Source of the DNA: AP-15 sp963750195
GTDB lineage: Bacteria; Pseudomonadota; Alphaproteobacteria; ATCC43930; CGMCC-115725
NCBI GenBank assembly: GCA_963750195.1
Contig: CAVVPS010000017.1
Coordinates: forward strand, 133,205 to 197,204
Direction of reading: 5' to 3'
DNA: 64,000 nt
Shown: in pieces, positions 38,289 through 47,287 of the stretch
How positions within the stretch are numbered: the first letter of the stretch is position 1
Layout: every line of letters begins with the position of its first letter
The notes under the pieces: generated by a model
Databases searched by the model: none
Told to the model about the DNA's origin: nothing
What the model saw: the letters and a program-made list of their open reading frames with translations, nothing else
Position numbers and translations under genes: made by a program

Positions 38289-39181
38289 TGGATAAAGATC
38301 ACATCGGCTGCGTGCGCAGCTTCAATCGCACGGTCACACAGCGGATCGGTGCACTGAACAGCAGCTTTCTCGATCTCGGCCGTCCGCTGGGTGAGGCGCG
38401 TCTACTTTACGAAATCGGTCCCGACGGCCGCGAGGTCAGTGTGCTTCGCGAAAAGCTGGCGCTCGATTCCGGCTATCTGAGCCGCCTGTTGCGATCGCTT
38501 GAACGACAGGGGCTGGTTCGCACCCGACGGGGGACCGGCGACGGCCGCGGTCGGTATGTCGAGCCCACGCGAAAGGGCGTCGATGAATTGGAAGAGTACC
38601 GGCGCCGCTCTGATGGTTTTGCCCAATCCTTGCTGCTGCCGCTGAGCAGCAGTCAGCGCGATCGTCTGGTCGCTGCAATGGCCGAAGTCGAAAGGTTGAT
38701 GCGCGCGGCGGCGGTCGAAATAAGAGTAGAGAAACCAGATAGCGCTGCGGCCCTCTGGTGTTTGGAAACCTATTACCAGGAACTCGCGCAGCGGTTCGAG
38801 GGAGGGTACGATCCCGCCACGGCCCTCCCGCTCGGTCCGGAAAAACTGATCCCGCCGACGGGCTGCTTTATCGTCGCGTACCTCGATGGGGCACCGATCG
38901 GCTGCGGTGCGCTGAAGGTAAAGGATGCCAAGATCGGGGAAATAAGGCGCATGTGGGTCGCCGCTTCCGCCCGGGGTCTCGGCATCGGCCGTCGCATACT
39001 CGTGTCGCTGGAGGAACATGCGAGGGAATTCGGACTTGGCATACTCAGGCTCGACACGAACAAGGCGCTGAAGGAAGCGCAGAATCTGTACCGGACCAGC
39101 GGCTACCGAGAAGTCGACCGGTTCAACGATGAGCCCTATGCCCACCACTGGTTTGAAAAGGCAATAATGGACGGTCCTTAG
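38288..39181 (+). CDS. MarR-family regulator fused to a GNAT acetyltransferase
   Basis: A 297-residue two-domain protein. Residues 1-145 are a winged-helix MarR domain (LGEARLLYEIGPDGREVSVL, GYLSRLLRSLERQGLVRTRR). Residues 150-297 are a GNAT domain with the acetyl-CoA loop RGLGIGRRILVSLEEHAREFG and AQNLYRTSGYREV near the end. Such fusions are known as MarR/GNAT regulators in proteobacteria, where the acetyltransferase part may sense or modify a ligand. An inverted repeat covers its start codon. The target genes beyond itself are unknown. Confidence 0.92.
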   Translation: MDKDHIGCVRSFNRTVTQRIGALNSSFLDLGRPLGEARLLYEIGPDGREVSVLREKLALDSGYLSRLLRSLERQGLVRTRRGTGDGRGRYVEPTRKGVDELEEYRRRSDGFAQSLLLPLSSSQRDRLVAAMAEVERLMRAAAVEIRVEKPDSAAALWCLETYYQELAQRFEGGYDPATALPLGPEKLIPPTGCFIVAYLDGAPIGCGALKVKDAKIGEIRRMWVAASARGLGIGRRILVSLEEHAREFGLGILRLDTNKALKEAQNLYRTSGYREVDRFNDEPYAHHWFEKAIMDGP

Positions 39182-39334
39182 CGCAACGAAAAATTGGATT
39201 GATCGGCCAGGTCCGCCATGATGTCGATAACGTGCTGATCAGCGCCGATCGAGCGCGAAGCGGGCTGGAGGGCGAAAAAGCAAGCGTCAGCCGCGAACCA
39301 CAAACCTGGCACGGCGCCGAAAAGGGGGAAGCGA

Positions 39335-40746
39335 ATGGCAGAGACGGATGTCGCCATCCAGCGGAGCCGGCGCGAGCGGATGCAATTCGCGGTCATATCG
39401 CGGCGCGCATCGACCGATTGCCGCTGACCCGCGTGCAATGGCAGCTCGCCATCCTGGTGCAGGTCACCTGGGGTTTCATTATTTTCGACACCGACGGCAT
39501 CGCCGCCCGCCTTTATCCCTTTGTCTGGCGCCCGAACCATATCATCACGGTTTTCCAGTATTCGGTGATCCAGGCCTTGCAGGTTGGATTGGGCATCCTG
39601 CTCGGTGTATTTCTGATGAGCTGGGTCGCCGATCGCCACGGACGTCGGCCGGCGGTTCTGCTGGCGACGTTGCTGGGCGGCATCTGTATCTGGCCATTCG
39701 TCTTCGTCACCAATTTCTGGGGCATGGTCTTCCTCTCAATCCTCAGCACCCTTGGCGCCGGCGGGATCATCGCCACGCACGCCGTATACCTCTCCGAGAT
39801 GACCTCGCCCGTTATCCGCAACCGGGTGCTGCTGGCCTCGCAGGGTCTTACCGCGCTGGTGGCCGTCTCGGTCAATCTGATGGGTTTTTGGCTGATCCCG
39901 GGGCGGTGGCAGCTCTATCTATGGGCGAGCGCAGTCATTCTGATCGGCATTTTCCTGCCGCTGCTGCTTTGGCTATTGCCGGAATCGCCGCGCTGGCTCG
40001 AGGCGAGAGGGCGCCACGAGGAAGCCGAGCGAGAGATGACCCGGTTGGAACAGCGCGTTCGCCGAGCCGGGCATGCGGACTTACCCCAGCCCGAGCACGG
40101 CCGCCATCCGGTGCTGATCGGCGAGCAGCGCGGCTGGCGAGAGATATTCATAAGCCCGCAATATCGCGACCGCACCACGGTGCTGTTGACTGTTTGGCTG
40201 CTCGGCTATGCCGGCCTGATTTATGGGACGGGGGCCTTTGCCGGGGTGTACATGGTCGACCACGGGGCCTCGGCCCATTTCGTGTTCCTGACCTTCGCGG
40301 CTGCCGGCGCCGTCAGGTTCGTCGCTTTTCAGCTCAATTCGCTCCTCGGCGAGCGGGTCGAGCGGCGTGATGTGATGTGCGGCATGGCGGGCTTGTTCAT
40401 ATTATCGTGGATCGTCATTTACTTGGTCCCAGCCCTGCCGGTCATCGCTGTTTTCGTGCCGCTCGCGCTCGTCGGGACCGGGTTGTGGCTGTTCAATCTG
40501 TATAACTACACTGCGGTCTCCTATCCGACCCGCATCCGCGCGACGGCCTTCGCCTGGACCGACGGGCTCGGCCATCTCGGAGCCTGGGCCGGGGTGACCC
40601 TGCTCGGACCGCTCTACGTTCTGGGGCCAAACCACCTCGGTTGGCTCTTGTGGATCTTGATCCCCGGCGCGTTACTGCCGGCGATACTGATACGCACCTT
40701 CGGGATCAAGCAGGCCGGCGTGGTATTGGAGCAGGTGTCAACCTAG
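39335..40746 (+). CDS. MFS transporter, N-terminus possibly frameshifted
   Basis: A 12-TM transporter with the TM2-3 loop VADRHGRRPAVLLA and LPESPRWLEARGRHEEAE after TM6, the metabolite:H+ symporter pattern. The frame carrying TM1 (WQLAILVQVTWGF) is open back to 39199, but the only good ribosome site (AAAGGGGGAAGCG) serves ATG 39335, which lies one frame over (MAETDVAI). Adding one base near 39358 (ATCCAG to ATCCCAG) joins MAETDVAI to PAEPARADAIRGH. So the true start is probably 39335 with one lost C. Without that, translation must begin at an unmarked upstream start. The substrate is unknown. Confidence 0.8.
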
Positions 40747-40778
40747 CGGCGAACGCCCGCCACACATGGAGGACCCGG

Positions 40779-41183
40779 ATGATCGCGATCAAATCCGTCG
40801 CCCATTTCAGCATACCGGTCAGCAATGTCGCCGCCAGCACCCGATTTTACACCGAGATCGTCGGCTGCCGGCATTTGTCGACGGTGCCGGGCGGGCACAT
40901 GGCTTTCCTCGACGCGGCCGGGACCTGTCTGATCCTGGTCAAGCGCGAGCCGCCGATCAACCCCAAGCTCGACGACCATGGCGGCGTGCATCATTCCTTT
41001 GCCGTCGCGCATGACGAATACCCCGCCGCGCTCGACCATTTGCGGTCGCATGGCGTCGAGATAACTTTTGAAGAGGATCGGCAGGGCGGGGTGGTCAACG
41101 GTCCGCGCGCCTATTTCCACGATCCCGACGGCACTGTGCTGGAATTCATCGATCTGACGAGCTACGCCGGCGATCGGGCATAA
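40779..41183 (+). CDS. VOC-family (glyoxalase/bleomycin-resistance fold) protein
   Basis: A 134-residue protein; ATG 40779 has GGAGGA upstream. It has the paired beta-alpha-beta-beta-beta halves of the vicinal-oxygen-chelate fold: SVAHFSIPVSNVAASTRFYT with a metal His early, GVHHSFAV with another His, and FHDPDGTVLEFIDL with the terminal metal Glu. Such proteins can be isomerases, lyases, dioxygenases or binding proteins. It sits between a transporter and a luciferase-like monooxygenase, all on the plus strand. Confidence 0.9.
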   Translation: MIAIKSVAHFSIPVSNVAASTRFYTEIVGCRHLSTVPGGHMAFLDAAGTCLILVKREPPINPKLDDHGGVHHSFAVAHDEYPAALDHLRSHGVEITFEEDRQGGVVNGPRAYFHDPDGTVLEFIDLTSYAGDRA

Positions 41184-41256
41184 GAGATCGCTTGACGCAC
41201 CTGCGCGAACCGGTCGGTGATGCGGGCGGTCGCGTCGACGGCGGAGGGAGAGCGGG

Positions 41257-42315
41257 GTGAAATTCGGCAATTTTCTGTTTCCCGACAGCCGCGATCCCGA
41301 GCGCGATGGGGCCGTGATCGACGAGACCCTGCGCGAAGCCTGGCTTTCGGACGAACTCGGCGTCGATGTGATCTGGCTCGCCGAGCACCATTTTGACGGC
41401 ATCTGTGCCTACGCCGATCCGATCAGCTTTGCCGGCGCGCTCGCGACCTCGACCCGGCACAGCAAGATCGGCTTTGCGGTATTGCAGATGGCCTTGCATC
41501 ATCCGATCCGCCTCGCCGAGCAGCTAGCAGTGCTCGACAACATCACCAAAGGCCGGCTGATCGTCGGGTTGGGCCGCGGCTCATCCTACAACATTTATGA
41601 CTACCAGGGCTTTGGCATCGATCACCACGAGGCCCAGGCGCGTCTCGATGAAGCCGAAGAGATCATGGTCCGGTCGTGGACCGAGGGCGAATTCCAGCAT
41701 CACGGCCGGTTCTGGAATCTCGAAGTGCCGATGCTGCGCCCGCGCCCCCATACAAAGCCGCACCCGCCGCTTATCCGTGCCGCCTCGGGCGAGGCCTCGA
41801 TGCTCGAACTGGCGCGCCAGGGCCGCCCGTTTTTAATGAACGTGCAGTCGTCCGTAACGACGCGCCGGCGGTTCGAGCTTTACCTCGAGTCAATGGCCGA
41901 GGCCGGCTTTGACCACGAAAGCATCGCCTGCAACCTCGACGACTGCTGGGTGTGGCGCAACGTGTTCGTCGCCGACACCGACGCCGAGGCGGAGCGGATC
42001 GGCATCCCGGCGTTTCAGGCGATGGTCGAAGCGCGGGCCGAATTGCGCAACCGCATCTATCGCGAAACCGGAATGCGGATCGAGGTGCCGGCGGGCGACT
42101 TGCCCTCTGCCCGCGCCGGCGCCGAGCACGGCTTCATCTACGGTTCGCCGGCACGCGTCGCCGAGGCAATGGCCGGAATCGACGATCTCGGGGTCGGCGG
42201 GGTGATCGCGACCTTCCGCCTTGGACCGATGGCGCACGAAGCGGCGGCGAACAGCCTGCGCATGTTCATGACCGAGGTCGCGCCCCGGTTCCGCGGCGAT
42301 TCCGCTGCCGAATAG
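41257..42315 (+). CDS. LLM-class flavin-dependent monooxygenase
   Basis: A 352-residue luciferase-like (beta/alpha)8 oxidoreductase. Translation starts at GTG 41257 after a GGAGGGAGAG stretch. Family features are WLAEHHFDGICAYADP near residue 40, IGFAVLQMALHHPIRLAEQ, RLIVGLGRGSS, and PPLIRAASGEASM in the middle. It uses reduced FMN (or F420) with oxygen to oxidise small organic substrates. With the preceding MFS and VOC genes it may form a catabolic operon, though the gap of about 73 bases to the VOC gene leaves room for a separate promoter. Confidence 0.9.
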   Translation: MKFGNFLFPDSRDPERDGAVIDETLREAWLSDELGVDVIWLAEHHFDGICAYADPISFAGALATSTRHSKIGFAVLQMALHHPIRLAEQLAVLDNITKGRLIVGLGRGSSYNIYDYQGFGIDHHEAQARLDEAEEIMVRSWTEGEFQHHGRFWNLEVPMLRPRPHTKPHPPLIRAASGEASMLELARQGRPFLMNVQSSVTTRRRFELYLESMAEAGFDHESIACNLDDCWVWRNVFVADTDAEAERIGIPAFQAMVEARAELRNRIYRETGMRIEVPAGDLPSARAGAEHGFIYGSPARVAEAMAGIDDLGVGGVIATFRLGPMAHEAAANSLRMFMTEVAPRFRGDSAAE

Positions 42316-42340
42316 GCTCGCGCCGCCACAGGCTGCTTGC

Positions 42341-42715
42341 TCAACGGATTAATCGAATTTCGATGCCGATCGCCAGGTTTCGCCAGGCTTGATCGGCCGT
42401 CAGCGCCGGCAAGTGCAGGTGCTCGGCGAGAGCCAAACAAGCACGATCGCCCAAGGATAGGCCGAGCGAGCGCGTCGATTCTCGCAGACCGGCGGCCCGA
42501 CGCCCGAGCTCGACGTCGAAATCGACGATGACCGGCACCAGATCCGCGGCTTCGGTCCAGGCATCTCGTCGCGAGATCCCGATATCGATCATTTTGGTGA
42601 CGACTTCCGTCAGGTTGATTACGCTGATCGAGGCTTCGGGGAGTGCGGCGGCGACCACGTCGCCGCCTGGTTCGGCATTGATCAATGCGAGCAGTGCAGA
42701 GGCGTCGAGAACCAC
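42341..42715 (-). CDS. vapC: VapC-type PIN-domain toxin
   Basis: A 124-residue PIN-domain ribonuclease. The acidic metal ligands are visible in VLDASALLAL (first Asp), NLTEVVTKM (Glu), LSLGDRACLALAE (Asp) and PALTADQAW (last Asp). VapC toxins cleave tRNA or rRNA. Translation starts at GTG 42715, one base after the antitoxin stop, so the two are translationally coupled. The substrate RNA is unknown. Confidence 0.92.
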   Translation of the reverse strand: MVLDASALLALINAEPGGDVVAAALPEASISVINLTEVVTKMIDIGISRRDAWTEAADLVPVIVDFDVELGRRAAGLRESTRSLGLSLGDRACLALAEHLHLPALTADQAWRNLAIGIEIRLIR

Positions 42716-42716
42716 A

Positions 42717-42965
42717 TCAATCCTTTGCAGCTTCCGCTCTGCGGTCGCGGATCAGGCTTTCGGAAAGCATTTCGCCCGTTCGATTGTGTCGGCGCACCAG
42801 TGCCTGCACCCGCTCGATGCGATGACTGAGGCTCGAGACGCGCAGCTCCTGGTCTTCCACTCGGATCACGACCTGATCGCCGACTTCGAGGCCGAGTTCC
42901 CGCCGCTGCGCCGCGGGGATCACCAGACGACCCCCCGGCCCGATCTTCGCTCGAGCGCTGCTCAT
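42717..42965 (-). CDS. vapB: VapB-type (AbrB/MazE fold) antitoxin
   Basis: An 82-residue protein with the swapped-hairpin AbrB DNA-binding motif KIGPGGRLVIPAAQRRELGL and VGDQVVIRVED, then a helical tail that should bind and block the VapC toxin (42341-42715). The toxin gene follows after one base. VapB with VapC normally represses its own promoter; an inverted repeat lies upstream at 43022-43045. Confidence 0.92.
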   Translation of the reverse strand: MSSARAKIGPGGRLVIPAAQRRELGLEVGDQVVIRVEDQELRVSSLSHRIERVQALVRRHNRTGEMLSESLIRDRRAEAAKD

Positions 42966-43021
42966 TCCAGACCCTCGCGATTAAGGCATGCCGCATTAAA
43001 CATGGCCTAATATCTCCATAG

Positions 43022-43045
43022 TGCCACATCTGGTAAGAAGTGGCA
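43022..43045. promoter_or_regulatory. Inverted repeat upstream of vapBC
   Basis: TGCCAC (43022-43027) and GTGGCA (43040-43045) are inverted 6-base arms 12 bases apart, about 57 bases before the vapB start. Position and spacing would fit an operator for the VapBC complex. It could equally be chance or belong to the 3' end of the MBL gene. Confidence 0.3.
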
Positions 43046-43096
43046 ATTTCTATCAGGCTTGGCAAGATCTACGACGTGCCGGCAGCGGACCTAGGC

Positions 43097-44120
43097 TCAC
43101 ACGCCGAAGGTGAAGCGGCTGCCGATATTGGTGGTGACGAGCCGGTCCGGCATCTCGCGCTGCATTACGGCGATAAACTTGCCGCCGCTGCAATGCATCG
43201 GCACGACGACGTCGGGCGACAGGCTTTTGAGTTCGGCGACGGTATACTCGACGTAATCCAGCGGCGCCGGGCCGAGGTGGAAGCCGCCGAGCACCGCGTG
43301 CAGCTTGCTCACCCCAGACACCGCCATTGCGGCCTTGATCGTGTTGATCAGCCCGACATGCCCGCATGACGAGATCACGACCAGCCCGCGCCCCTGCACG
43401 ACATAGCAGGTCGCGTGCTCATCCGGGTGCTGATCGGGGACAAGACGGCCCAAGCGCTCGGCTTCGGTGAAATGGTCGAGGGTGGCGGCAGTGAGCGGGT
43501 TCGACCAAGGTGCTGCCCGATATCTGCTCGAACGAATTGCGGGCGATCTGCCCGGTGGTGAATGGGCCGACGAGCGCCTGCGCCCGGTCGCAGCACACCG
43601 TCGCGACATGCTCCGCTTCGAGCGCCCTGCGGTCGAGCCTACCCCACGACACCGGATCGGCATTGCGCCGCTTGATCCACTTTTCGGCGAAAGCGCTCTC
43701 GCCGCCGGTGAACAATTTGACCTCGGTCGGCATATGCGCGCGGTGGTGTGCGACAAAGCCGTCGAGACCGCCATAATGATCGCGGTGGCCGTGGCTCAGG
43801 ATCAGCCCATCGATCCGCGCGGGGTCGAGGTCGAGCAGATCGAAATTGCGGATCAGGACTTCGGGCGTGTAGCCGAAATCGAGCAGATATTGGGATTTGC
43901 CGCCGGCCTGCGCGGATTCGAGATGCAATGACAATCCCCACTCGCCGGCAAAGGTCGAGCGTTCATGCCCCGGGATATGGCGGACATGCTCGATCCTGAC
44001 CACTGGATGGGTGGCATCGCTGATGAAACGGTCATACGCCGAGTTGACGAGCACCCGGACCGAGAGGCTGTCGACGACCGGCGCTGCGAACGGTTCCACG
44101 CGTGTCAGTTCGATGTCCAT
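43097..44120 (-). pseudogene. MBL-fold metallo-hydrolase, one frameshift
   Basis: From ATG 44120 (GGAGGTGGAG upstream) the protein runs through the zinc motif LILSHGHRDHYGGLDGF (HxHxDH), which identifies the metallo-beta-lactamase fold of the DHPS-like branch. The frame breaks at 43496: removing one base from GAACCCGCTCAC gives VEPLTAATLDHF and joins the second frame, which holds VISSCGHVGLINTIK, LGGFHLGPAP and VPMHCSGG, the later metal histidines. Corrected length is about 340 residues. It could be a lactonase, phosphodiesterase or similar. It is divergent from tupBA. Confidence 0.85.
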
Positions 44121-44262
44121 CTCCACCTCCGCTCTATCCGATCGACGACAGAGGCTAACACGCCGCCCTGACGCGCGCGACCGCGCATAGGCCGTGTCTG
44201 GACAAGCCATGCGGCGGCCGACAGTGTCGCCGCCTGTACCTGTCCAGAGAGGCGAGCAGCCG

Positions 44263-44940
44263 ATGGCCCTAACGGATCTTTGGGTGATCGGCGAGCAGGG
44301 GCTCGGCGGTATCGTCACCCTGTCAATCGCGGTCAGTGTCGCTGCGGCAGCATTGGCCGGCGTGCTCGGTACGGCGCTGGGTGCGGCGCTCGCCGTCTAT
44401 CGCATGCCCGGCCGGCGGATCATCGTCATGGCGCTGCATGCGTTGCTCGGCCTGCCCCCGGTTGTAGTCGGTCTCGCCCTATACCTGCTGTTATCGCGCG
44501 CCGGGCCATTCGGCGCTCTGGGCCTGCTGTTTACGCCGGCGGCAATGGTATTGGCGCAAAGCGTGCTGGCGCTGCCAATCGTGGCGGCGCTGGTCCATGC
44601 CGCGGCCGCCGATCTGTGGGCAGAGTACGGCCAGGCGTTTGAGGTCGACGGCGCAACTCCGCTGCGCGCCGCTCCGCACATCTTGACGATGGCCCGCGCC
44701 CGGCTGGTCACCGCCTTTCTCGCCGGCTTCGGGCGGACGATTTCCGAGGTTGGCGCCATCCTCATCGTTGGTGGCAACATCGCTGGCCACACCCGCACCA
44801 TGACGACCGCGATCGTGCTTGAAACCAGCATGGGCAATTTGACGCTCGCGCTCAGCCTCGGGTTTATACTGATCGGCGTCAGTGTCGCCGTCAGCGCGAC
44901 GATTTTTGCACTTAGCACACGCGGGAGAGCGCGGCCGTGA
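44263..44940 (+). CDS. tupB: Tungstate-type ABC transporter permease
   Basis: A 225-residue permease with about 5 hydrophobic segments; the ATG at 44263 has AGAGAGG upstream. The ABC coupling loop is readable as EVDGATPLRAAPHILTMARARL. Downstream the TupA-like binding protein overlaps by 4 bases (GTGA), so this is the TupB partner. TupAB systems import tungstate with very high affinity; molybdate or another oxyanion is possible. No ATPase gene (tupC) is adjacent. Confidence 0.88.
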   Translation: MALTDLWVIGEQGLGGIVTLSIAVSVAAAALAGVLGTALGAALAVYRMPGRRIIVMALHALLGLPPVVVGLALYLLLSRAGPFGALGLLFTPAAMVLAQSVLALPIVAALVHAAAADLWAEYGQAFEVDGATPLRAAPHILTMARARLVTAFLAGFGRTISEVGAILIVGGNIAGHTRTMTTAIVLETSMGNLTLALSLGFILIGVSVAVSATIFALSTRGRARP

Positions 44941-45776
44941 GAACGAAGGCGACATTTTTAGCTGGTGGACTGGCGGTGCTGGCCGGTGGCGCGAGCTACG
45001 CTGCCGATAAGCCGACCTTGCAGTCGATCCTGTTGGCATCGACGACTTCAGTGGACAATTCCGGGCTGCTCGCGCGCATCATTCCGATCTTTACCAAAGA
45101 ATCCGGCATCGAGGTGCGGGTATTGGCACAGGGCACCGGGCAGGCATTGGCGACCGCGGCGCACGGGGACGCCGACCTGGTACTGGTGCACGATCCCGAG
45201 GCCGAGCAGAAATTCATCGCCGCAGGCGACGGCGTCGACCGCAGGCAGATCGCCTGGAATGATTTTATCATTGCCGGACCGCGCACCGACCTGGCGCATA
45301 TCGCTGGCGACCATGATGCGGTAGCGGCGTTGAAGGCGATCGCGGCAGCCGGTGCGCCGTTTGTCTCGCGCGGCGACAAGAGCGGGACCGACGCGCTCGA
45401 ACATCGCCTGTGGCGCGTCGCCGAAATCGATCCCGTCAAGACGGGCAGCGGGACGTGGTACCGCGACATCGGCGGCGGCATGGGAGCAGCGCTCAATGCC
45501 GCCCAAGCGATGGGCGCCTACACGATCAGCGATCGCGGCACCTGGCTCAGCTTCGGCAACAAGGGCGATCTTGCGGTGCTGGTCGAAGGCGACTCGCGGC
45601 TCTTGAACCGTTACGACGTGATTCTGCTCGACCCGAAACGCCACCCCGAGGCCAAGCAGCAGCCTGCGCGCCGCTTCGCCCTGTGGCTGGTCTCGCCCGA
45701 AGGCCAGGCCGCGATCGGCGGCTACAAGGTCAAGGGCGAGCAGTTGTTCCATCCCTCGGCCGATGCGCCGAAATAA
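44937..45776 (+). CDS. tupA: Tungstate-type ABC transporter substrate-binding protein
   Basis: A 279-residue periplasmic protein with a cleavable signal peptide (ATFLAGGLAVLAGGASYA). The mature start carries LASTTSVDNSGLLARI, the TupA motif TTTS/TSTxxSGL that coordinates the oxyanion, followed by GTGQALATAAHGDADLVLVH. GTG 44937 overlaps the permease stop. It should deliver tungstate to TupB for use in tungsten or molybdenum cofactor enzymes. The ATPase must come from elsewhere in the genome. Confidence 0.9.
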   Translation: MRTKATFLAGGLAVLAGGASYAADKPTLQSILLASTTSVDNSGLLARIIPIFTKESGIEVRVLAQGTGQALATAAHGDADLVLVHDPEAEQKFIAAGDGVDRRQIAWNDFIIAGPRTDLAHIAGDHDAVAALKAIAAAGAPFVSRGDKSGTDALEHRLWRVAEIDPVKTGSGTWYRDIGGGMGAALNAAQAMGAYTISDRGTWLSFGNKGDLAVLVEGDSRLLNRYDVILLDPKRHPEAKQQPARRFALWLVSPEGQAAIGGYKVKGEQLFHPSADAPK

Positions 45777-45800
45777 AGCGACAGCTCATCGCAAAGCGGG

Positions 45801-46541
45801 CTAATGCGTCTGGGCGTCGGACCAGGCTTCGGGGCTGGCCCCGGTGAGTGCGCGGACGCGCTCCTCGTCCTTGGCGAACTCGGCGGCGGCGCCGGAAAAG
45901 ACGACGCGGCCGTCGTCGAGCACATAGGCGCGGTCTGCGATCTCGACCGCCGCGCGCACGTTCTGCTCGACCAGCAGGATCGAGATCCCCTCCTGCCGCG
46001 CCGCGGTCACCACCTTGAACACTTCCCGCACAATCAGCGGAGCGAGCCCTTGCGAGGGCTCGTCGAGGATCAAAAGCCGGGGATTGAGGATCAGCGCGCG
46101 GGCGATCGCCAGCATTTCCTGCTCGCCACCCGAAAGCTGGCGGCCCTTGTTAGCGCGGCGCTCGGCGAGGCGCGGAAACAGCTCGTGGATGCGCGCAATC
46201 GTCCAAGGTCCTGGCCGTTCGAGCGGGACCAGCAGATTCTCGTCGACCGTCAGATGGGAAAAGATGCGCCGCCCCTCGGGGACATAGCCGACGCCGAGTG
46301 CGGCGATGCGATAAGGCGGCCAGTTGGTGGTGACATGGCCAAAAATCGTTACCGCGCCGTCGCGCGGCGGGGTCAGCCCGACGAGGCTGCGCAAGGTCGT
46401 GCTCTTGCCGGCGCCGTTGCGGCCCAAGAGGGTCACGATCTCGCCCTCGCGCACTTCGAGGCCGACGCCGTGCAGGATATGGCTTTTGCCATAAAAGGTA
46501 TGTAGCTGTTCCACCGCGAGCGCCGGCGCTGGACCGCTCAT
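45801..46541 (-). CDS. livF: Branched-chain amino acid-type ABC transporter ATPase (LivF)
   Basis: A 246-residue ABC ATPase. Walker A is LLGRNGAGKST, the signature is LSGGEQEM, Walker B is RLLILDEPSQGL. These with the terminal LDDGRVVFSG fit LivF. Its ATG at 46541 overlaps the LivG stop (ATGA). It is the last gene of a minus-strand operon in the order binding protein, livH, livM, livG, livF. It powers uptake of branched-chain amino acids or related amides. Confidence 0.93.
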   Translation of the reverse strand: MSGPAPALAVEQLHTFYGKSHILHGVGLEVREGEIVTLLGRNGAGKSTTLRSLVGLTPPRDGAVTIFGHVTTNWPPYRIAALGVGYVPEGRRIFSHLTVDENLLVPLERPGPWTIARIHELFPRLAERRANKGRQLSGGEQEMLAIARALILNPRLLILDEPSQGLAPLIVREVFKVVTAARQEGISILLVEQNVRAAVEIADRAYVLDDGRVVFSGAAAEFAKDEERVRALTGASPEAWSDAQTH

Positions 46542-47287
46542 GCCGCCTGACCCAGATAGGCCGCTTGCACCGCCTCGTTCGCGGCGATCTCTTGCGGCGC
46601 GCCTTCGGCCAGCATTCTGCCCTCGGCCAGCACCATGATGCGGTCGGCGAGATGAAAGACGACGCGCATGTCGTGCTCGATCAGCACGATCGACAGTCCT
46701 TCCTCCCGGTGCAATCGGCGGATCAGCTGGGTGATGTTGTAGGTCTCTTGCTCGCCCATCCCGGCGGTCGGCTCATCGAGCAGCAACAGGCGCGGGTTCA
46801 AGGCGAGCGCCATCATGATCTCGGTCGCACGCTGGTCGCCGTGGCTCAGCTCGCTGACCAGCCGGTCCTCCCGATCGGCCAATCCGCCCTTGTCGGAAAG
46901 ATCGGTGACCCGCGTGCTGACCGCCGCCTCCGCCGCGCGCGAGATCCACGGCCGCAGGCGATAGCCAGCCGCCACCTCGACCGCGATGCGCAGGTTTTCG
47001 CGCACGGTCAGCTCGGGGAACACCTCGGTGATCTGAAAGGTGCGGGCAATGCCGCGCCATACCCGGCGCGCCGGCAGCAGCGTGGTAACATCCTCGCCGT
47101 CGAACAGGATATGGCCCGAATCCGGTACGAGGAACCCGCTGATCATATTGAAAAAGGTGGTCTTGCCGGCGCCGTTCGGGCCGATCACCGCGCGCAGCTC
47201 TCCGGGCTCGACCGACATCGAGACGCCGTCGACGGCGACGAGGCTGCCGAACCGGCGTGAGATATTGTCGACCTCGAGCAGGCTCAC
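46538..47287 (-). CDS. livG: Branched-chain amino acid-type ABC transporter ATPase (LivG)
   Basis: A 249-residue ABC ATPase. The GTG at 47287 is chosen because it overlaps the livM stop (GTGA) and gives the usual LivG length; longer frames run into livM. Walker A is VIGPNGAGKTT. Walker B is RLLLLDEPTAGM. The LivG-specific N-terminal SLLEVDNISRRFGSLVAVD is present. The signature reads SHGDQRATEIMMAL, where LSGGQ is degenerate as in LivG. It works with LivF as a pair under LivHM. Confidence 0.93.
   Translation of the reverse strand: MSLLEVDNISRRFGSLVAVDGVSMSVEPGELRAVIGPNGAGKTTFFNMISGFLVPDSGHILFDGEDVTTLLPARRVWRGIARTFQITEVFPELTVRENLRIAVEVAAGYRLRPWISRAAEAAVSTRVTDLSDKGGLADREDRLVSELSHGDQRATEIMMALALNPRLLLLDEPTAGMGEQETYNITQLIRRLHREEGLSIVLIEHDMRVVFHLADRIMVLAEGRMLAEGAPQEIAANEAVQAAYLGQAA

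Noticed and set aside
44194..44262. Longer start for the tungstate permease.
   Set aside because: The added 23 residues are not hydrophobic and have no ribosome site; ATG 44263 has AGAGAGG upstream and starts right before the first membrane helix.
45801..47260. Plus-strand open frames within the liv ATPase genes.
   Set aside because: They are antisense to LivF and LivG, whose Walker and signature motifs are unambiguous.
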